A stretch of DNA of 64,000 nucleotides. Origin: Macrotrachela quadricornifera. Lineage: Eukaryota; Rotifera; Eurotatoria; Philodinida; Philodinidae. This document shows positions 11,760-23,825 of the stretch, piece by piece. The stretch's first letter is position 1. The number at the start of each line of letters is the position of its first letter. Where the stretch lies: positions 59,595 to 123,594 of the forward strand of contig JAJEKB010019319.1 in NCBI GenBank assembly GCA_022393335.1. The letters run 5' to 3'. The position numbers and the translations under genes were made by a program. Under the pieces are notes generated by a model that saw only the letters and a program-made list of their open reading frames with translations, did no database searches and was not told the DNA's origin.

Positions 11760-12980
11760 TTAAAATATTCAATAATATTTTTATATTTTCATGATTGAGA
11801 AGAAACGAAAAAAAAGAGGAACTGATTTATTTACTTTTCTTTGTTCACAAAACACAAATCACATAGGAACTTTCATTTTTTTCTTTTTTCGTTCGTTTTT
11901 AACAGAAAAATATTTCAAAATGTATGTTACTATAGATTTTTCTTTATTTTTATTTATTAACAATGTTTCACTATATAGGATTATTTTCTATCGATATTCA
12001 AGGTAAGAAAACAAAAAAAAACTAAGAACAAATATTTTTTCAAGCAATGCTTTTTTATTCAATGTTATTCTAAACAAGAGCAAGAAGAAAAGGGCTTGTC
12101 CACGTAATGCAACACTTCACTGATTAAGTTTTGAAAAAAATTGTTTTTCGATTTCAACATTTCTATACAGGCTACCAGATACAGTTTTTAACGCTGGTTA
12201 CGAATCTGATATTCATTTTGTGAAAAAAAGTGACTTTTTTAATGTAAGAAATCGAATTCTAAACTTTTCGAAAATGGTATTTTGGATCTTCGAAGCAGAA
12301 TTTTATTCTCTACAAAATGAGGTATTTGGTTTTGATGTTTCTAGTCAAAGGTAACTTCTAGCCTCCTGTAAAGTTCCCAACTTACTGCTCAAACTACGAG
12401 CCAACGAAGAGGTCTATCGATCTCATTCTTGGATAGAAAACTTAACAATATCGAGAGAACTAATACCTTAAAAAAACAAATCATTCGAAATATGTTAAGT
12501 GCCTCGAAACTGATCAACAAAAAACTGCGTCACAGCGTTACGCGACCATAAAATCCTTGCAGAGACACGAGACTTAAATCAAAACTATTGATTTTTTTAC
12601 AATCGATAGAGCTTAATGAGCTGCATCCAATAGTATCTGAACGAACTCTGTAGCTTTTATGGTTCTCGAGAAAATTGAAAAATATTCAATTGGACACAAA
12701 TCGAATTTTGAGAATTTTTCGGAACCGGAAAAATGTTCGTAAAACTTTCCAAAAACGTTCATAAACCCGCGAGCAAAAAAAGTAAAATTCCCAAAGATTG
12801 GGGAGCGTTGCGGTCCCAACGCCCCCCCCCCTCTATAGACTATATGTAATATCAGTTTATGTGAAATTCTATCCAATCATACGTTCGTTTAAATGATTAT
12901 TTATGAAAAAATATTACATCTCATTTTTCACTTCTTTTCTCTGTTATAAAAGATATGTATCTGTAAGTCAATTCACAAGT
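11760..12980. other. Noncoding stretch
   Basis: AT-rich with no persuasive reading frame. A run of about 13 C lies near 12820. The 87-codon minus-strand ORF at 12613-12876 has no homologous features and is not called. Confidence 0.4.
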
Positions 12981-12984
12981 TTTA

Positions 12985-13995
12985 TCATTGAAAATTACGA
13001 ATACGTGATGTAAACATATTATAGATCCATCTAAATAGTCGATTTATATTTCCATTATGTATTGGTGTATTTGATTGATCTAGTTTTATCCGTGCCATAC
13101 GAGATTTGGTATGAAAAATGATATACATGAATGCATCGGTAACTTTCATGGAATATTTTGCGGAAACTTCCATTAATGGAATATTTAATGAATCAGCATA
13201 TTCCTAAATCAACAATACAATTTTTCATGTTCTTTTTTTTTATTATCAAATTCATTTTACTTTTGCTTTGACATAATCAACAACTTTTCTTCTTGTTAAA
13301 TCACATTTATTTCCAACTATCAATATATTTGCATCTTTATTTCCATACGTAATAATTTCATGTAACCACACTTTTACATTATCAAAAGAATCCTATAAAA
13401 AAAACAACAATTTAAATCAAGATTTAACAAAAAAAAATATTCGTACTTGATCTGTCACATCATAAACAATAATAAAACTGTCCACATTTCTATAGAAGCC
13501 TCCTAAATGCAATAATTATATTTTCTACGAAGATATATAAAACCAAGTTACTTAGAATGTTTCGATACCTCTCTCGGCCTTGTACATCCCACTGAAAAAA
13601 ACAAAAGAAATTTCATGTTTGTTGTATAAAAAATATAGTGACACACAAGTATCAATCGGATAGTAGTACCATCGAAATTAATTGTATGACGTTTCTAATT
13701 AAATTATATTTTAAAATAAAAATTTATAATAGAATCAAAAAAATATCTTACAAAATCTGTACCGGCAGTAGCGGGTTCACCATCATCGAATATATTATCC
13801 TAAAAAAAAACAATTAAATAAACTACATCGCTAAAAACTGTTTACTCACAACGAAACGTGATATAAGACTTGTTTTACCAACAACAGCATCACCTGCAAG
13901 TGCTATTTTCATAACATCATTACTGAGATAAATTATAGATTTATTTCAAGTTTTTTTTTATAGAATAAATTGATTACTTACTACGGAGAATTCAT
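12985..13995 (-). CDS. Rab-like small GTPase, eight exons, atypical switch II, no prenylation motif
   Basis: Eight exons join without a frame break: 13982-13995, 13850-13922, 13752-13799, 13647-13694, 13552-13591, 13447-13502, 13261-13392 and 12985-13203. Together they make 630 nt and 209 residues, the usual Rab length. All introns are 50-80 nt with GT..AG. G-motifs in order are P-loop GDAVVGKTS, switch I TAGTDFK, G3 [26 protein letters not shown]4 GNKCDL and G5 VSAK. The order and spacing are Rab/Ras-type. Two oddities are read directly: the catalytic Gln of WDTAGQE is Arg here (WDVQGRE), and the protein ends RIRNFQ with no C-terminal Cys for geranylgeranylation. It is probably a GTP-binding protein with low intrinsic hydrolysis that does not anchor to membranes like a normal Rab. 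Exon 1 is only 14 nt but gives a Rab-like start ([13 protein letters not shown]). Confidence 0.88.
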
Positions 13996-14488
13996 CTTAT
14001 CCACTTATATATTTATATGTAATTGATCTTCAAAGATGATCAATCTATTGAAAGAAATAATGACTACTTAAATGCGAAACCAAGTGAATCATTTGTTACA
14101 ATGATATATTTTAAGTCAATATTATTTATCTTTCATATCTTTATCTTTTTCAAAAAACATAAAGTCATTTTATTGGTGACTTTGTCTTGGACGAACAACG
14201 TTTCTAACAGAATAAATAATAATGTCACATTCAAACAACAGAAAAAAGTAAAAATAATTCTAACATTTATCTTTCACATAATTAAGCAGACTCATTTTTA
14301 TATATAGAAAAATATTTAATTAAAAGTTTATCAAATTGACCGCAGTACTATCATGCCTTTTCTTTAGCATTTTTCGGATACCATACAGTTGAACGAATGA
14401 CAATAGAATTAGACAACCTGCAAAACCGAAGAATGAAGAGCCAACTTTGTGGGTTGCATTTGACTTGAATTCCGTCGGAATTTGATTA
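13996..14488. other. Intergenic stretch
   Basis: AT-rich upstream region of the Rab-like gene. The 94-codon ORF at 14023-14307 has low-complexity composition and is not supported. Confidence 0.4.
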
Positions 14489-17132
14489 GATGCGTTTGGA
14501 GAATATCCCCGGAAACTCGATTAAATGCTAAGAGAGCAAAACGTAACAGATATAGGAGATTTCTTCCTTATGAAGTTTGACCAAAGGTTTTTTGGGTGGA
14601 GGAATTCATTGGTTCTATTAGCTTCTTATGATTTTCGAAAGTATTTTTTTTAACAGTTAACAATTTTATAAAATTTTTTTTTTAATTTTTATTCTCGTAG
14701 AAAGAGAGTCTAACAGAAATAAATTGTTTGCTTGTATTTTCGCATTTCACTGATTGATCTAAGAATAACGTGATAATAAAAGGGGATTTTTTTCCATAAA
14801 ACTTGAGCAAAGGGTAATTGAAGGCGGAAATTTGAATGTGAGGTCACACAGGAGTCATCTCTCTCAATGAGGGTGTCACTGAAAGAGAAACGGACACGCA
14901 GGGGGCATCTGTCTCGTGAGTATGTCACGAAACACAAACACACGCGGAAATGTAGATGTAGGGCGTGTGTGTCGATCAGAGATCGTCATTAGGACAGAGC
15001 GACAGGGCATTTTATTGCCCTGTACTACCTTGCTTTGTGCTGCAGGACAAACTTCTTTTTTTTGCCCTGTTAATTTTTCACATTAGTTTTTTTGAAACCC
15101 TTTTACAAAGCTAAACGATTTCTTTCAACACATTCATTATGGATGGAATTTGTATTAACCAATGGTAACCCTGTTCTTTCAATTAGTTTCATTAGAACTT
15201 ATAGATTCGATACTCGTTCGGATTTATTATTGTACAATGCAACTCTCTCCCCTTCTGAAAAGGTCAACCACAGTTATCATATCAAAATTATTTATAGTAA
15301 AAAGAAAATAAATTGCAATCTCACGGTAAGTGGCGACTAAAGTCTTCAAATCTTGAAGACGATGGCGTTCAGTCAGTCAAAATCTCTGTATTCCTTAGTA
15401 AATATCTTAGTTTTCTGCAGTTATCCAGCTTATTGTTTGGATCTGTACAAGAAAAGTGAAGATACAAAACTAAGAATCAGTCATTTTTTCTATAAAAAAT
15501 TATATGAAAAGATGAATGATAGTAATTTTACTAGTGTTATGTGATATACCGAAAGCTCTAGTTTTTCCATATATCTTTTTTATTTTAATTGTTATAAAGT
15601 TAGAAAAATGACTATCATTCATCTTTGCATATTAATAATATTGAAAATAAAGATCTATGATTACTGATATTACAAAGAATAAATTACAATGTCATTTTTT
15701 TCGCTTAATTATAATATGACTTTTGATCAATTATTTCGTTTTCTTTCATTGATAAGATTCTTATTTTTGTTTAATTAATCAAAAATATTTACCAATTTTT
15801 ATTTTTTTAAATTAGTTATAACCTTAATTGACCAGAAAAGTTTGAAAATAATATCTCAACGATGTAAAAAGATTAACATAACATCGAAACATGTTTATAA
15901 CCATATAACAATAGCGTCTTTTTAGTAGAATTTCAACGAATTATTTATTGTTTCTATGCACAAATAATATTCTGTTAAAATAACTTCAACAAGACATATA
16001 TAATGAACATCTATTCCGTTAGATTTACTCATCATGTCATGAGCTCATTTTACAATTAAGATTCAATTTCAATGTCCTCATGGCACCCTGGCCTCAGGAC
16101 AGGTCAAGGCAAAAAAAAATTGGTTTTACTGTTCAGGGCAGACCACAGAAAGACTTAGCAGGGCACAGGACAGGACAGGGCAAAAAAAATGTGTCCTGCG
16201 ACGGTCTCTGGTGTCAATGGAGGTCCGAGGGAAACACGGACGGACACGTAATGGGTATCTCTATGTAAGAAAAAACATAAAAATTCCAATGAAAATCGAC
16301 ATGTTTTTGGAAAATGATGAAAAATTTAGTTAATGCGATACTTTGCTTTTTTTTGAGAGAGCAATTGATTTTAATCGATGAAATTATATGAAATAACAGG
16401 TTTTAATCGGTTGCTTTAGTATAAATCGATTTTAATCAATATTTCGCAAGGAAATTTATTTTAATCGATGGAATCATGAAAACGAACAGATTTTAATCGT
16501 TTTTTAAATATCAATCGGTTTCCACGAACTTTTATATAAAAATGGGTTGACATTTATTTTTGTGATACAGTGAAGATAATGAATGCTGTCCAAACTATAA
16601 TGAATGAAAATATGATTCATTTTCTAAATTCACATTAACTATAAAGTGTATTAGAATTTAGTAACTTTTAAAGCGTAAAAGTAAATTTATGGAAGTTATT
16701 AAGTTTGTTCAGAGAGCAACTGGATCATTTTCTAGATTTTTATTTAACAATATATTTTACACAAACACATATTATGAGAACCCTTGTAATCCTGTGAAAA
16801 AAAATCACCAAAATTCAGATTGAAATCGATATTTTCTGTAGAATCATAAAAACTAATGGTACTACTGAATTCTGCGACCCAAAAAACCTTTGGTCAAACT
16901 TTATAGGGAGAAAATCTCCTATATCTCCTATATATTCTATATCTCCTATATATTCTATATCTTCTATAAGCCCTTAAGACACATACCCTCTGTCCGCGTT
17001 TTGGCTTGTGTTCGTCTTTCCGTGGCACCCTCATCGAGTGACACGCCCTCCGTCTATGCTTCCCTCCTATCTCTCCTATATCTGCTCTCTTAGCATTTAA
17101 TCGAGTTTCCGGGGATATTCTCCAAACGCATC
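14489..17132. mobile_element. Inverted-repeat element, probably a non-autonomous transposon
   Basis: The ends are near-perfect inverted repeats. The left end starts gatgcgtttggagaatatcc at 14489, and the right end is its reverse complement, finishing at 17132. Identity runs through ccccggaaactcgattaaat and gctaagagagca. After this the right arm holds an expanded ctcctatat microsatellite. Similarity resumes at gtttgaccaaaggttttttg (about 14575 and 16885) and continues, rearranged, through tracts rich in acacg near 14870-14960 and 16980-17060. Inner copies of acagggcaaaaaaa (15060, inverted; 16110-16190) add a second level of symmetry. No transposase is visible. A short ORF at 15092-15340, ending at a donor-like site, is too weak to call. 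I could not define a target duplication. Confidence 0.6.
16915..16975 (+). repeat. ctcctatat microsatellite
   Basis: About seven imperfect units of ctcctatat/ttctatat inside the right arm of the inverted-repeat element. The left arm carries only a single gatataggagat at the matching place, so this is a local expansion. Confidence 0.7.
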
Positions 17133-18850
17133 ATATAGATTGTAGATAGATTCTATTTAAATACGAAAATGATCATTTATTAAAGATTTGCAAATGATAC
17201 CGGAATAATAGAAAATTATTTACTTTTCACCAAAACTCCTATTTTATTACAAGAATAAATTAGAATGAAGACAAATCAAATTTGATATTTGTGAATATTT
17301 ATGTTGAAATAAAAATATTTATTTGAATAATTCAAACAAAAGAGTTATGGAAATGTCTTTCCAAACATTCTCTTCACTTCATTTTTCGATTAATTAATTT
17401 TGATACTATTCAAACAATTTCGTTCTTTAAATTGTAAGTTTTCAATCTCATAGAATGAACAATGAGTAATTATCATCACAAATAAATATTTATAAAACTT
17501 TTCAAATATTTTATTACATTTTGTATAGAATAGAATTGAAAGATTTTATGCGAATCTCTTCGTGTTTCATTGAAAATCAAAAGAAAACTTTTATTTTGAT
17601 AATAATTATAGAATAATTGATTAAAAAATATTCAATAATTAGTTAAATACATTTTCAAAGAGATAAAATTCTATTTTAACGGGAAAAGTTGATTTGTCTT
17701 AACACAATGAATGAACTCATTCTTCGAAAGAATAAATAAAGAAGATCATAAATTTGTTAGAAAATTTCGTCTCCATGAGAGTGTATTTGAATTAAATATT
17801 TATTCGAAAAATATCACGTTCAGCTGATATACAATTTTGTTTAAAGTTTATATCTGATTCATTATAGTTTTAAGCATGACATTAGTACTACACATAATCT
17901 GTAAAGATTTTCTTTAGTATTATCAAAAAAAAGAGCCGAATATGCTTGAAAGGAGAAGACAACTGTAAACATATTTGTACGACATCTCCGTGAAATTTTT
18001 CTTATTTGTATCAGTCATTTCAATTTGTTTCTTCTATGATGATATGCAGTTATTTCTAGAATGTAATGAAGCAATAGTTATGCTTTTATTTTTTATGATA
18101 AAGATGTTTTTTGTTACTCTTGTTATTAAATATAATGTTTAAATAAGTAATTCTTAAAACGAATGAGCTCGATTATATGAAGAATATGATTATTGTTAAA
18201 ATTCTACTTTTCATCTTTTTACTTTAATATATTTTTCATCAATTCTACCGATTGTTGACAGTTTTTTGAAATGTAAAACTTTTCTATTGATGAGAAAAAT
18301 GATCATTTCTAGATGCAAAATGTTGTCACTAGTCATTTTCTTACTGAAAGAACACATCTTCTATTGAATTCCGGTTCGAATTATTATTTTTCTTTTCGAG
18401 CGTCATTTTTTAGTTGGTGACTCTCTGTATATATAAAGGATGATGATAGTTCTTTATGCATTAAAACATTTTAATATTTTCCTGCTTTAACGTTCCGCTG
18501 AAGAACAAAATTTTTCTCTTAATTCATGTTGAGTCTTGTCATTTTGAATTTATTTAAGATCATGCGCAAAGAATATTATTTTTTCTTCCTCAGAGAATCA
18601 ACTATTATCATATAAAAGAAACATTTCAATTGTATTTTATTTTACATTCAATATTCGCCATACTCTTTCACAATACATATAAAAAAACATGTATATATTT
18701 CTTATAAATTTCATTTATTTTTTTTGCTTAGAACCATTCGGATAAATCTATTATTCTAAAAATGAATGTTTTAAAATATCCAATCATTGTTCATTCTGAA
18801 ATAACTCCAATTAGAGTATTTCATATTTATTACCTAAGTACAAGCAATTG
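17133..18850. other. Very AT-rich noncoding stretch
   Basis: Stops are frequent in all six frames, with no domain, tRNA or obvious repeat. I see nothing functional here. Confidence 0.5.
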
Positions 18851-18854
18851 AAAA

Positions 18855-19294
18855 ATATTTTAAGATTAAGAGAATTAAATTTCTTAATGATCGAAAATAT
18901 AAAGTGTTGATTGTTCTTGTTCAATGGATATTCGATTTAACATTCGGTTTACCTATTTTTTTGACAGGTAATATGCCAAAACTAACTTCAGGCAATCTAT
19001 GTTTTGTCTCAACATCAAAATTTGGTTTGTTGTGTTATATCGCTACAATGTCATACCTGTTATTAGATATTACTCTTGCTGTTCTTTATCGCTGTCTAGT
19101 GAGTTATGTGCGTAAAATTTCATCAAAAATTAATGGGTATGTCAGTACTTATTTTGATAATACTTAGCACAGTTAATGTTGATTTTTTACCATTGAAATG
19201 GTTTCGTTTCGTACTTTTAAGTTTTAATGCAATATTGTGCTCTGTGCTTATCATTCTCTTTTGGATTACACCAAAGTTTGATTCAGATACTTAA
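18855..19294 (+). pseudogene. Decayed 7TM (rhodopsin-like GPCR) fragment
   Basis: One frame reads RKYKVLIVLVQWIFDLTFGL, a TM4-like segment ending at a proline (LPIFLTG). It then has an extracellular CFVSTSKFG stretch and a TM5-like helix (ATMSYLLLDITLAVLYRCLV) followed by a basic SYVRKISSK loop. It stops at 19165. An overlapping frame (19106-19294) continues with hydrophobic segments and a PLKWFRFVLLSFNAILCSVL helix that could be the last TM. The order and charge pattern resemble the C-terminal half of bdelloid rhodopsin-like receptors, but the third loop and TM6 are missing and the frame changes. This is a family guess from hydropathy rather than a diagnostic motif. Confidence 0.35.
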
Positions 19295-20404
19295 CAAAAT
19301 AGCATATTCTTTATCGATGAAGAAAGAGAAACCCGTGCTCAATAAATTTACAAATTTTATTTGAATTCCTCAAAAAAATGTTGACTAAAACTTTTAGGCT
19401 AATATATAAATCATGAGATCTGCATACGGACAAAAGTTCAGATTGAAATTCGGTAATCTCATTTAAGAGGATCATCTTGTCTCCAATGTTTTATTATTGA
19501 CACGAAATTAACGTTCGATCGATGAAATCTCAAAGATAACCTTTGATAACAATCAGAACTGCACTCGACTTGATCGATTCATTTGAAGTACTAAATTATA
19601 TCTTAGCTCATATAAAACACGTGAGTTTCATATTTTGATCTCACAGGACTGCGCTAGCAAGTTTTTTCATACACCACAAATTGCAATTGCAGATATTCTT
19701 GTACGTACCATTTGTCTGGAAAACAATAGAAAGTCTTTAATTTCAAATCAAAGATGTAATCACATATTTCATACGTTAGTTCCACAAAACTAGACTACGA
19801 ACGTGTCACTCGTTCTTTTCTGTATCTAATCATTTTATAGTTAAATACTTTGAAAACAATATGCTGTCTATTTATGACACACTCTCTGATTCGTATTGTT
19901 CTATCTAGAAAAAAAAATTAATAAGACCGATGACATAATTTTTATCAAAGTATAGAAATCTATTTGTAAGAGCTTTAGCAATGTTTGAATTAGATTAAAA
20001 TGTAATCATAATATTCAAATAAATGGACACAATAGTATGGATGAACATGAAAAAAGAACGAAATGTTAAGTCTATATTTTATTAATAAGGGTTTATCAAA
20101 AGACGGTGTTTAAAAGAGAGAAGTCTTTGTTGTCTTATTTGATACTGGAACAAAAATTGAAGCAGTTAATTGAGGTGCTAGTAGAAAAGAAGTGGTTACT
20201 CATTTTAAGTTTGCTAATAGAAATACATTTTTTTAAATTTATTCCTTAATTGATTGTTCTTTATTAAACAATTTTCAAATTATGAAGCAGAAGATGACGT
20301 TATATCTTTACCTCATTCAACATTTTTTTTGTTTTTTGTTTTGAAACATCAAGCTCAATTTCATAGTGCATAACATGTGATAAGGTGTCAATTAATGCTC
20401 TGTT
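19295..20404. other. Noncoding stretch
   Basis: AT-rich, no recognisable gene or repeat. Confidence 0.4.
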
Positions 20405-20606
20405 TTATGAATTAACGATAGAATACTCTTGTTTATCTCTCAAGAAGCAATGAATAAAGATTTCGTGATTGTTACTGACTGAAGCTTTGAAACCATATTT
20501 TGAACTTAACATGTATATTTTATCCATCAGTTCATCGAATGAATGATTTTCTTTTCCATTTTGTCCAGTGATCTCGTCATGGAGGTTGTGACCTTTTGCT
20601 ATTTTT
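20405..20606 (-). pseudogene. Paralogue of the 66-residue ORF at 22015-22215, damaged at its start
   Basis: Reading minus-strand from about 20606 gives KIAKGHNLHDEITGQ, then NGKENHSFDELMDKIYMLSS, then KYGFKASVSNNHEIFIHCF, ending LRDKQEYSIVNS and a stop at 20405. This aligns along its length with the ORF at 22015-22215, and many differences are conservative, which suggests past protein coding. Two extra bases near the start put the AATAGCCGA-encoded N-terminus out of frame, and the position of the start ATG is TTG. The segment ends where the homeobox gene promoter begins, on the opposite strand. The function is unknown. Confidence 0.45.
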
Positions 20607-20702
20607 GTCGGCTATTAGAACACAACATTCGACTATCTACATAACTGGATATAGATTGACCTCGAACATTTTTCATAAACTTTGACCGATTACACATTTT
20701 CT

Positions 20703-20710
20703 ATATATAC
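20703..20710 (+). promoter_or_regulatory. TATA box of homeobox gene
   Basis: TATATATA about 85 bp upstream of the inferred ATG at 20793. The surrounding 200 bp is duplicated at 22216-22400, where the matching site reads catacatatg and has lost the TATA-like run. Confidence 0.4.
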
Positions 20711-20792
20711 GCGTGTAGGTCGGTAAATGATAGTTATTTGAATTCATACTGTTCCAGCAGCTGAGACGAGATACATTATTGAAACGACTACA

Positions 20793-21393
20793 ATGGACAA
20801 CGAACTGACACGATATTCAGGTAATACAGTTTTTTTGCTTCACTCAAGCTGTACTACAGATTTTCGAATCGTTCAAAGCAGAAAGAATTTCGTTGAATCC
20901 GTAAGATACCAAGAAAGTTTTCGAACTAGTATGCAGTGAAATATTCTTGTCATCAATCAAACTGTATTTGCAATGCGAAGAGAATGTTTCCTCATTCTGA
21001 TGTTTTTATTTTCTAGATACGGTCGAGACGAGTCGCTTGTCATCTTCATTCTGCCAGCAGTGTGGGAGTTTTGATTTCAATCTCGTCGCCCGAGAATATG
21101 AAGCATTGTTCAATGATATTGGTGAAATTACTGAATTTCGTCGATTTTTTTGTCGCTTATACCACTGTGAAAATGAATCTCGTCTTTTTTGTTTTACTCC
21201 GTGGCAGCTAGCACGGTTAGAATCAATGTTTGCTCATTGTCGCTATCCAGATTTATCTCAACGTGAAGATCTCGCATCTGAACTAAATATCAAAGAGTCT
21301 GAAATACGTGAATGGGTTTTACAACGACGAATGAAGTGGCGACGACGACGCCTTCGAATTGAACACTCTTTACCTGCAGCATTTGCTGGATGA
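20793..21393 (+). CDS. Divergent homeodomain protein
   Basis: Two exons, 20793-20820 and 21017-21393, with a GT..AG intron, give 134 residues (MDNELTRYSDTVETSRL...). Residues ~70-130 are a homeodomain: with position 48 as Trp, F8, L16, F20, Y25, R31, A35, R53 and K55 fall in their expected places (FTPWQLARLESMF, RYPDLSQRE, REWVLQRRMKWRRRR). The recognition helix is unusual. It reads W48-V49-L50-Q51 instead of W-F-x-N, so the near-invariant Asn51 that contacts adenine is Gln. R5 is Leu. The N-terminal half has CQQCG and scattered Cys but no second domain. It is probably a nuclear DNA-binding regulator with altered specificity, or a decaying paralogue. The homeodomain call is firm from spacing; the subfamily (perhaps paired-like, from REDLA and KWRRR) is a guess. 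Confidence 0.75.
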
Positions 21394-21485
21394 CAGTTTT
21401 ATTCATAGAAAACGATGTCACATTTTTGTATCAATATGTAGTTTTCTGTAATTTTGTTCACTTGTCTCATATCTAACGAATAGCG

Positions 21486-21491
21486 AATAAA
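21486..21491 (+). terminator. Polyadenylation signal of homeobox gene
   Basis: AATAAA 93 bp after the stop codon, overlapping a second aataataaa run. Confidence 0.45.
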
Positions 21492-22014
21492 TAATAAACC
21501 ATTTTCCAATAATTCTGAAGTTTTTTTTGCTTAATTAGAGAAAAAAAATGTTTGGAATCAGGATATAACTCTTAGTACATATTTAAGCTGAATTTATTCC
21601 ATCCACAACTTTGTCGAATTTATTTCGAAGCGCTATGACCATCCATTTGGCACTAGTTGCTTTTAATAATTTTGAAATGAACGAGAAACATAAGTAGCGA
21701 TATCATTATTTCACTTTCAACAGGTATTTTTCTCAATGCCATCAATAAGGAATATTCTTTCAAGTTTGGATATTTGAAGAGGATAACAGTATTTGATTAC
21801 GTTGAAATGCTGTAGATCTCAGGTCAAAACGCAAGTTTTACTATGACTTGTGCTGGCCGGTCAATTATGGTAGAATTAGGAATGATGATGACATTTTGCG
21901 GATGACCGTATATAAAAGTTCTCCTGTGAATAGCTAAAATGTCGTCTATTTATGTTATGTTCTCTTTGTTCTACGTCTTGTAAAGCGGGGAGGATAAAAA
22001 CTCCACTAGTCATC

Positions 22015-22215
22015 TTACTCTTGCTCACCTCTCAAGAAGCAGTAAATGAAGATTTTGTGACTGTCGCTAACTGAACATTTGAAGCCAGATTTTGGGCTTA
22101 ACATGTATATTTTATACATTAGTTCATTGAATTGATAATTTTCTTTTTTATTCTGCTCAGTGACCTCGTCTTGTAGGTCGTAACTTTTCGCTATTTTTCG
22201 GCTATTGAAATACAA
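22015..22215 (-). CDS. Hypothetical 66-residue ORF, duplicated
   Basis: The ORF starts ATG (MYFNSRKIAKSYDLQDE) and ends LRGEQE. It is homologous to the minus-strand segment at 20405-20606, with frame-preserving differences over at least 55 codons. This is the main evidence that it is or was coding. No signal peptide, membrane segment or known motif is visible. It may be the last exon of a longer gene whose other exons lie elsewhere, or a small gene divergently arranged with the homeobox promoter. I do not recognise it. Confidence 0.4.
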   Translation of the reverse strand: MYFNSRKIAKSYDLQDEVTEQNKKENYQFNELMYKIYMLSPKSGFKCSVSDSHKIFIYCFLRGEQE

Positions 22216-22410
22216 TGGTCGATCATTTTTTTTATCTTGAATATTTGTCTAACTGAACATAGACTCATCTCGGTTATCCTTCGCATACATTGACCAATTG
22301 CAAATTTTTCATACATATGCGTATGTGTTCAGATAATAGTTATTTGCGTCACTCGACGTGAACTACAGATGTTCGAATCATCCAAGACAACCTTCACTAA
22401 ATGATTGTAC
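22015..22410. repeat. Second copy of the region upstream of the homeobox gene
   Basis: This block aligns in the same orientation with 20405-20900. It covers the minus-strand ORF, the promoter stretch and part of the homeobox intron (ctacagat-ttcgaatc-caag landmarks). The copy lacks ~95 bp that contain exon 1 of the homeobox gene, and no exon 2 follows. It is a tandem duplication with internal loss. Confidence 0.65.
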
Positions 22411-22429
22411 AAGTGGGAACTGAATTAGA

Positions 22430-22780
22430 AAGAATTCGTTTACTCTATAACGTGTCAAGATCTGGATCAAATCTTTGTATCAGGATCCTGTCTAAAATGA
22501 TAGCCACATCCGTCTAGGATCTTGACAAGAAAATAACAAGATCAATTATGGTAGGAAACTAAATATCCTGCCGAACTTTGATCAGGTTCTAGAGTAGGAC
22601 TGTTGTTCAAGAACAGATATTTCAAATACTTCGGAAAGTATGTAAGTATGCCTAGGATCTTGATAAGAAAATACAAGGAATAAGTTAGGATCTTTTTAGA
22701 TTTGTTTTCCGAAACTATTCAAAAATTAAATTTTTAGGATCCTGTCAGAACTATAACAAGAATGAATAAAACGGTCACAT
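22430..22780. repeat. Degenerate GATCCTG/GATCTTG-rich repeat
   Basis: The words aggatcctg, gatcttga(t/c)aag and gaaaataaca(ag) recur every 40-80 bp. The same style of sequence fills 51.6-56.5 kb. It is noncoding. Confidence 0.55.
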
Positions 22781-23825
22781 GATTCGAAACACAAAAGAAT
22801 TTTGAGAATTGAATAATCATCTAGTGACATTTTTACATTAATCTTGATTTGATTCTTTTGAAAAAAAATAGAATGAATCTTAAAAATCTTAGAAAAATTT
22901 TCTAACTGTCTTTGGAGTATATATAAAAGTTATTTTGAGATGTAGACTACAAGAATGAATTCCTTTTTTAATTTTATCAGGAAAAAAGATGGTTATTCAA
23001 TTACGTCGATCACGAATACTCTGTAAAAGCAATCCATATATCATTTTTAAGCATTAAATGTTCCAAATACGTAATATATTATAACATCTAAGCCTAGAAT
23101 TTATGAAGTCTTCATATACTGTGTTTTTCCTGAGCAGTTCGTTATATCGATACAAATGCAAAAAAACTATTCATAATCTTAGTATTTTTTATTAAATTAC
23201 ATTATTTCAAAAATTTGAGGATTATGATTTTCAGCATTTTTTTTATAAGTACTTCAAAGAAACTTAATATTTTGGATTTCTAAATTTCACGATATGATCT
23301 TTCGTTTGAGCTAAAACATATTTGCTTCTGACGATCCTATATAGAATTGGCCAGTTTTTTGACGAAATCTTTCTTGAAAATCAGTCATATGAACAAGAAA
23401 AAATGAATGTACATACCATTGCTTAACATTTAAGGGATTTACGATAACTAGCTTAGATGATATATCATGAGTGTTAGTGGCTGTTTATAGCATCAGCGCT
23501 TTTCGTAAACAGTACTCTGAAATTGTATGTGACAGATCAGTCTGTAATTTTTGTCATATATAGACTAAATATCTTTCATTTTCATCCTCTTCGATTTGTT
23601 ATTGATTGTCTATCATTCTTGCTTTCATTTCCTAGTCACGCTAAAGCAATTGACAATTCGATTTTATGTTAAGAATATTTAGTTTTTGGAACTTTATTGA
23701 ATAATAAATCAAAAAGTTCAATTCAAAAGTTCATATGTTTATGCAAAAATAAAATTAAGGAATTAATAATGAAAAGAAATCAAATATATTCTGTTACTTC
23801 TTTTTCTTATTCTTATTCTTCAATT
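22781..23825. other. Noncoding stretch
   Basis: AT-rich, no gene recognised. The 64-codon ORF at 23697-23891 overlaps the 3' end of the minus-strand gene and is not supported. Confidence 0.4.

Noticed and set aside
15092..15544. Two ORFs of 82 and 63 codons inside the inverted-repeat element
   Set aside because: A donor-like gtaagt ends the first, but no motif, matching acceptor or homology supports an exon.
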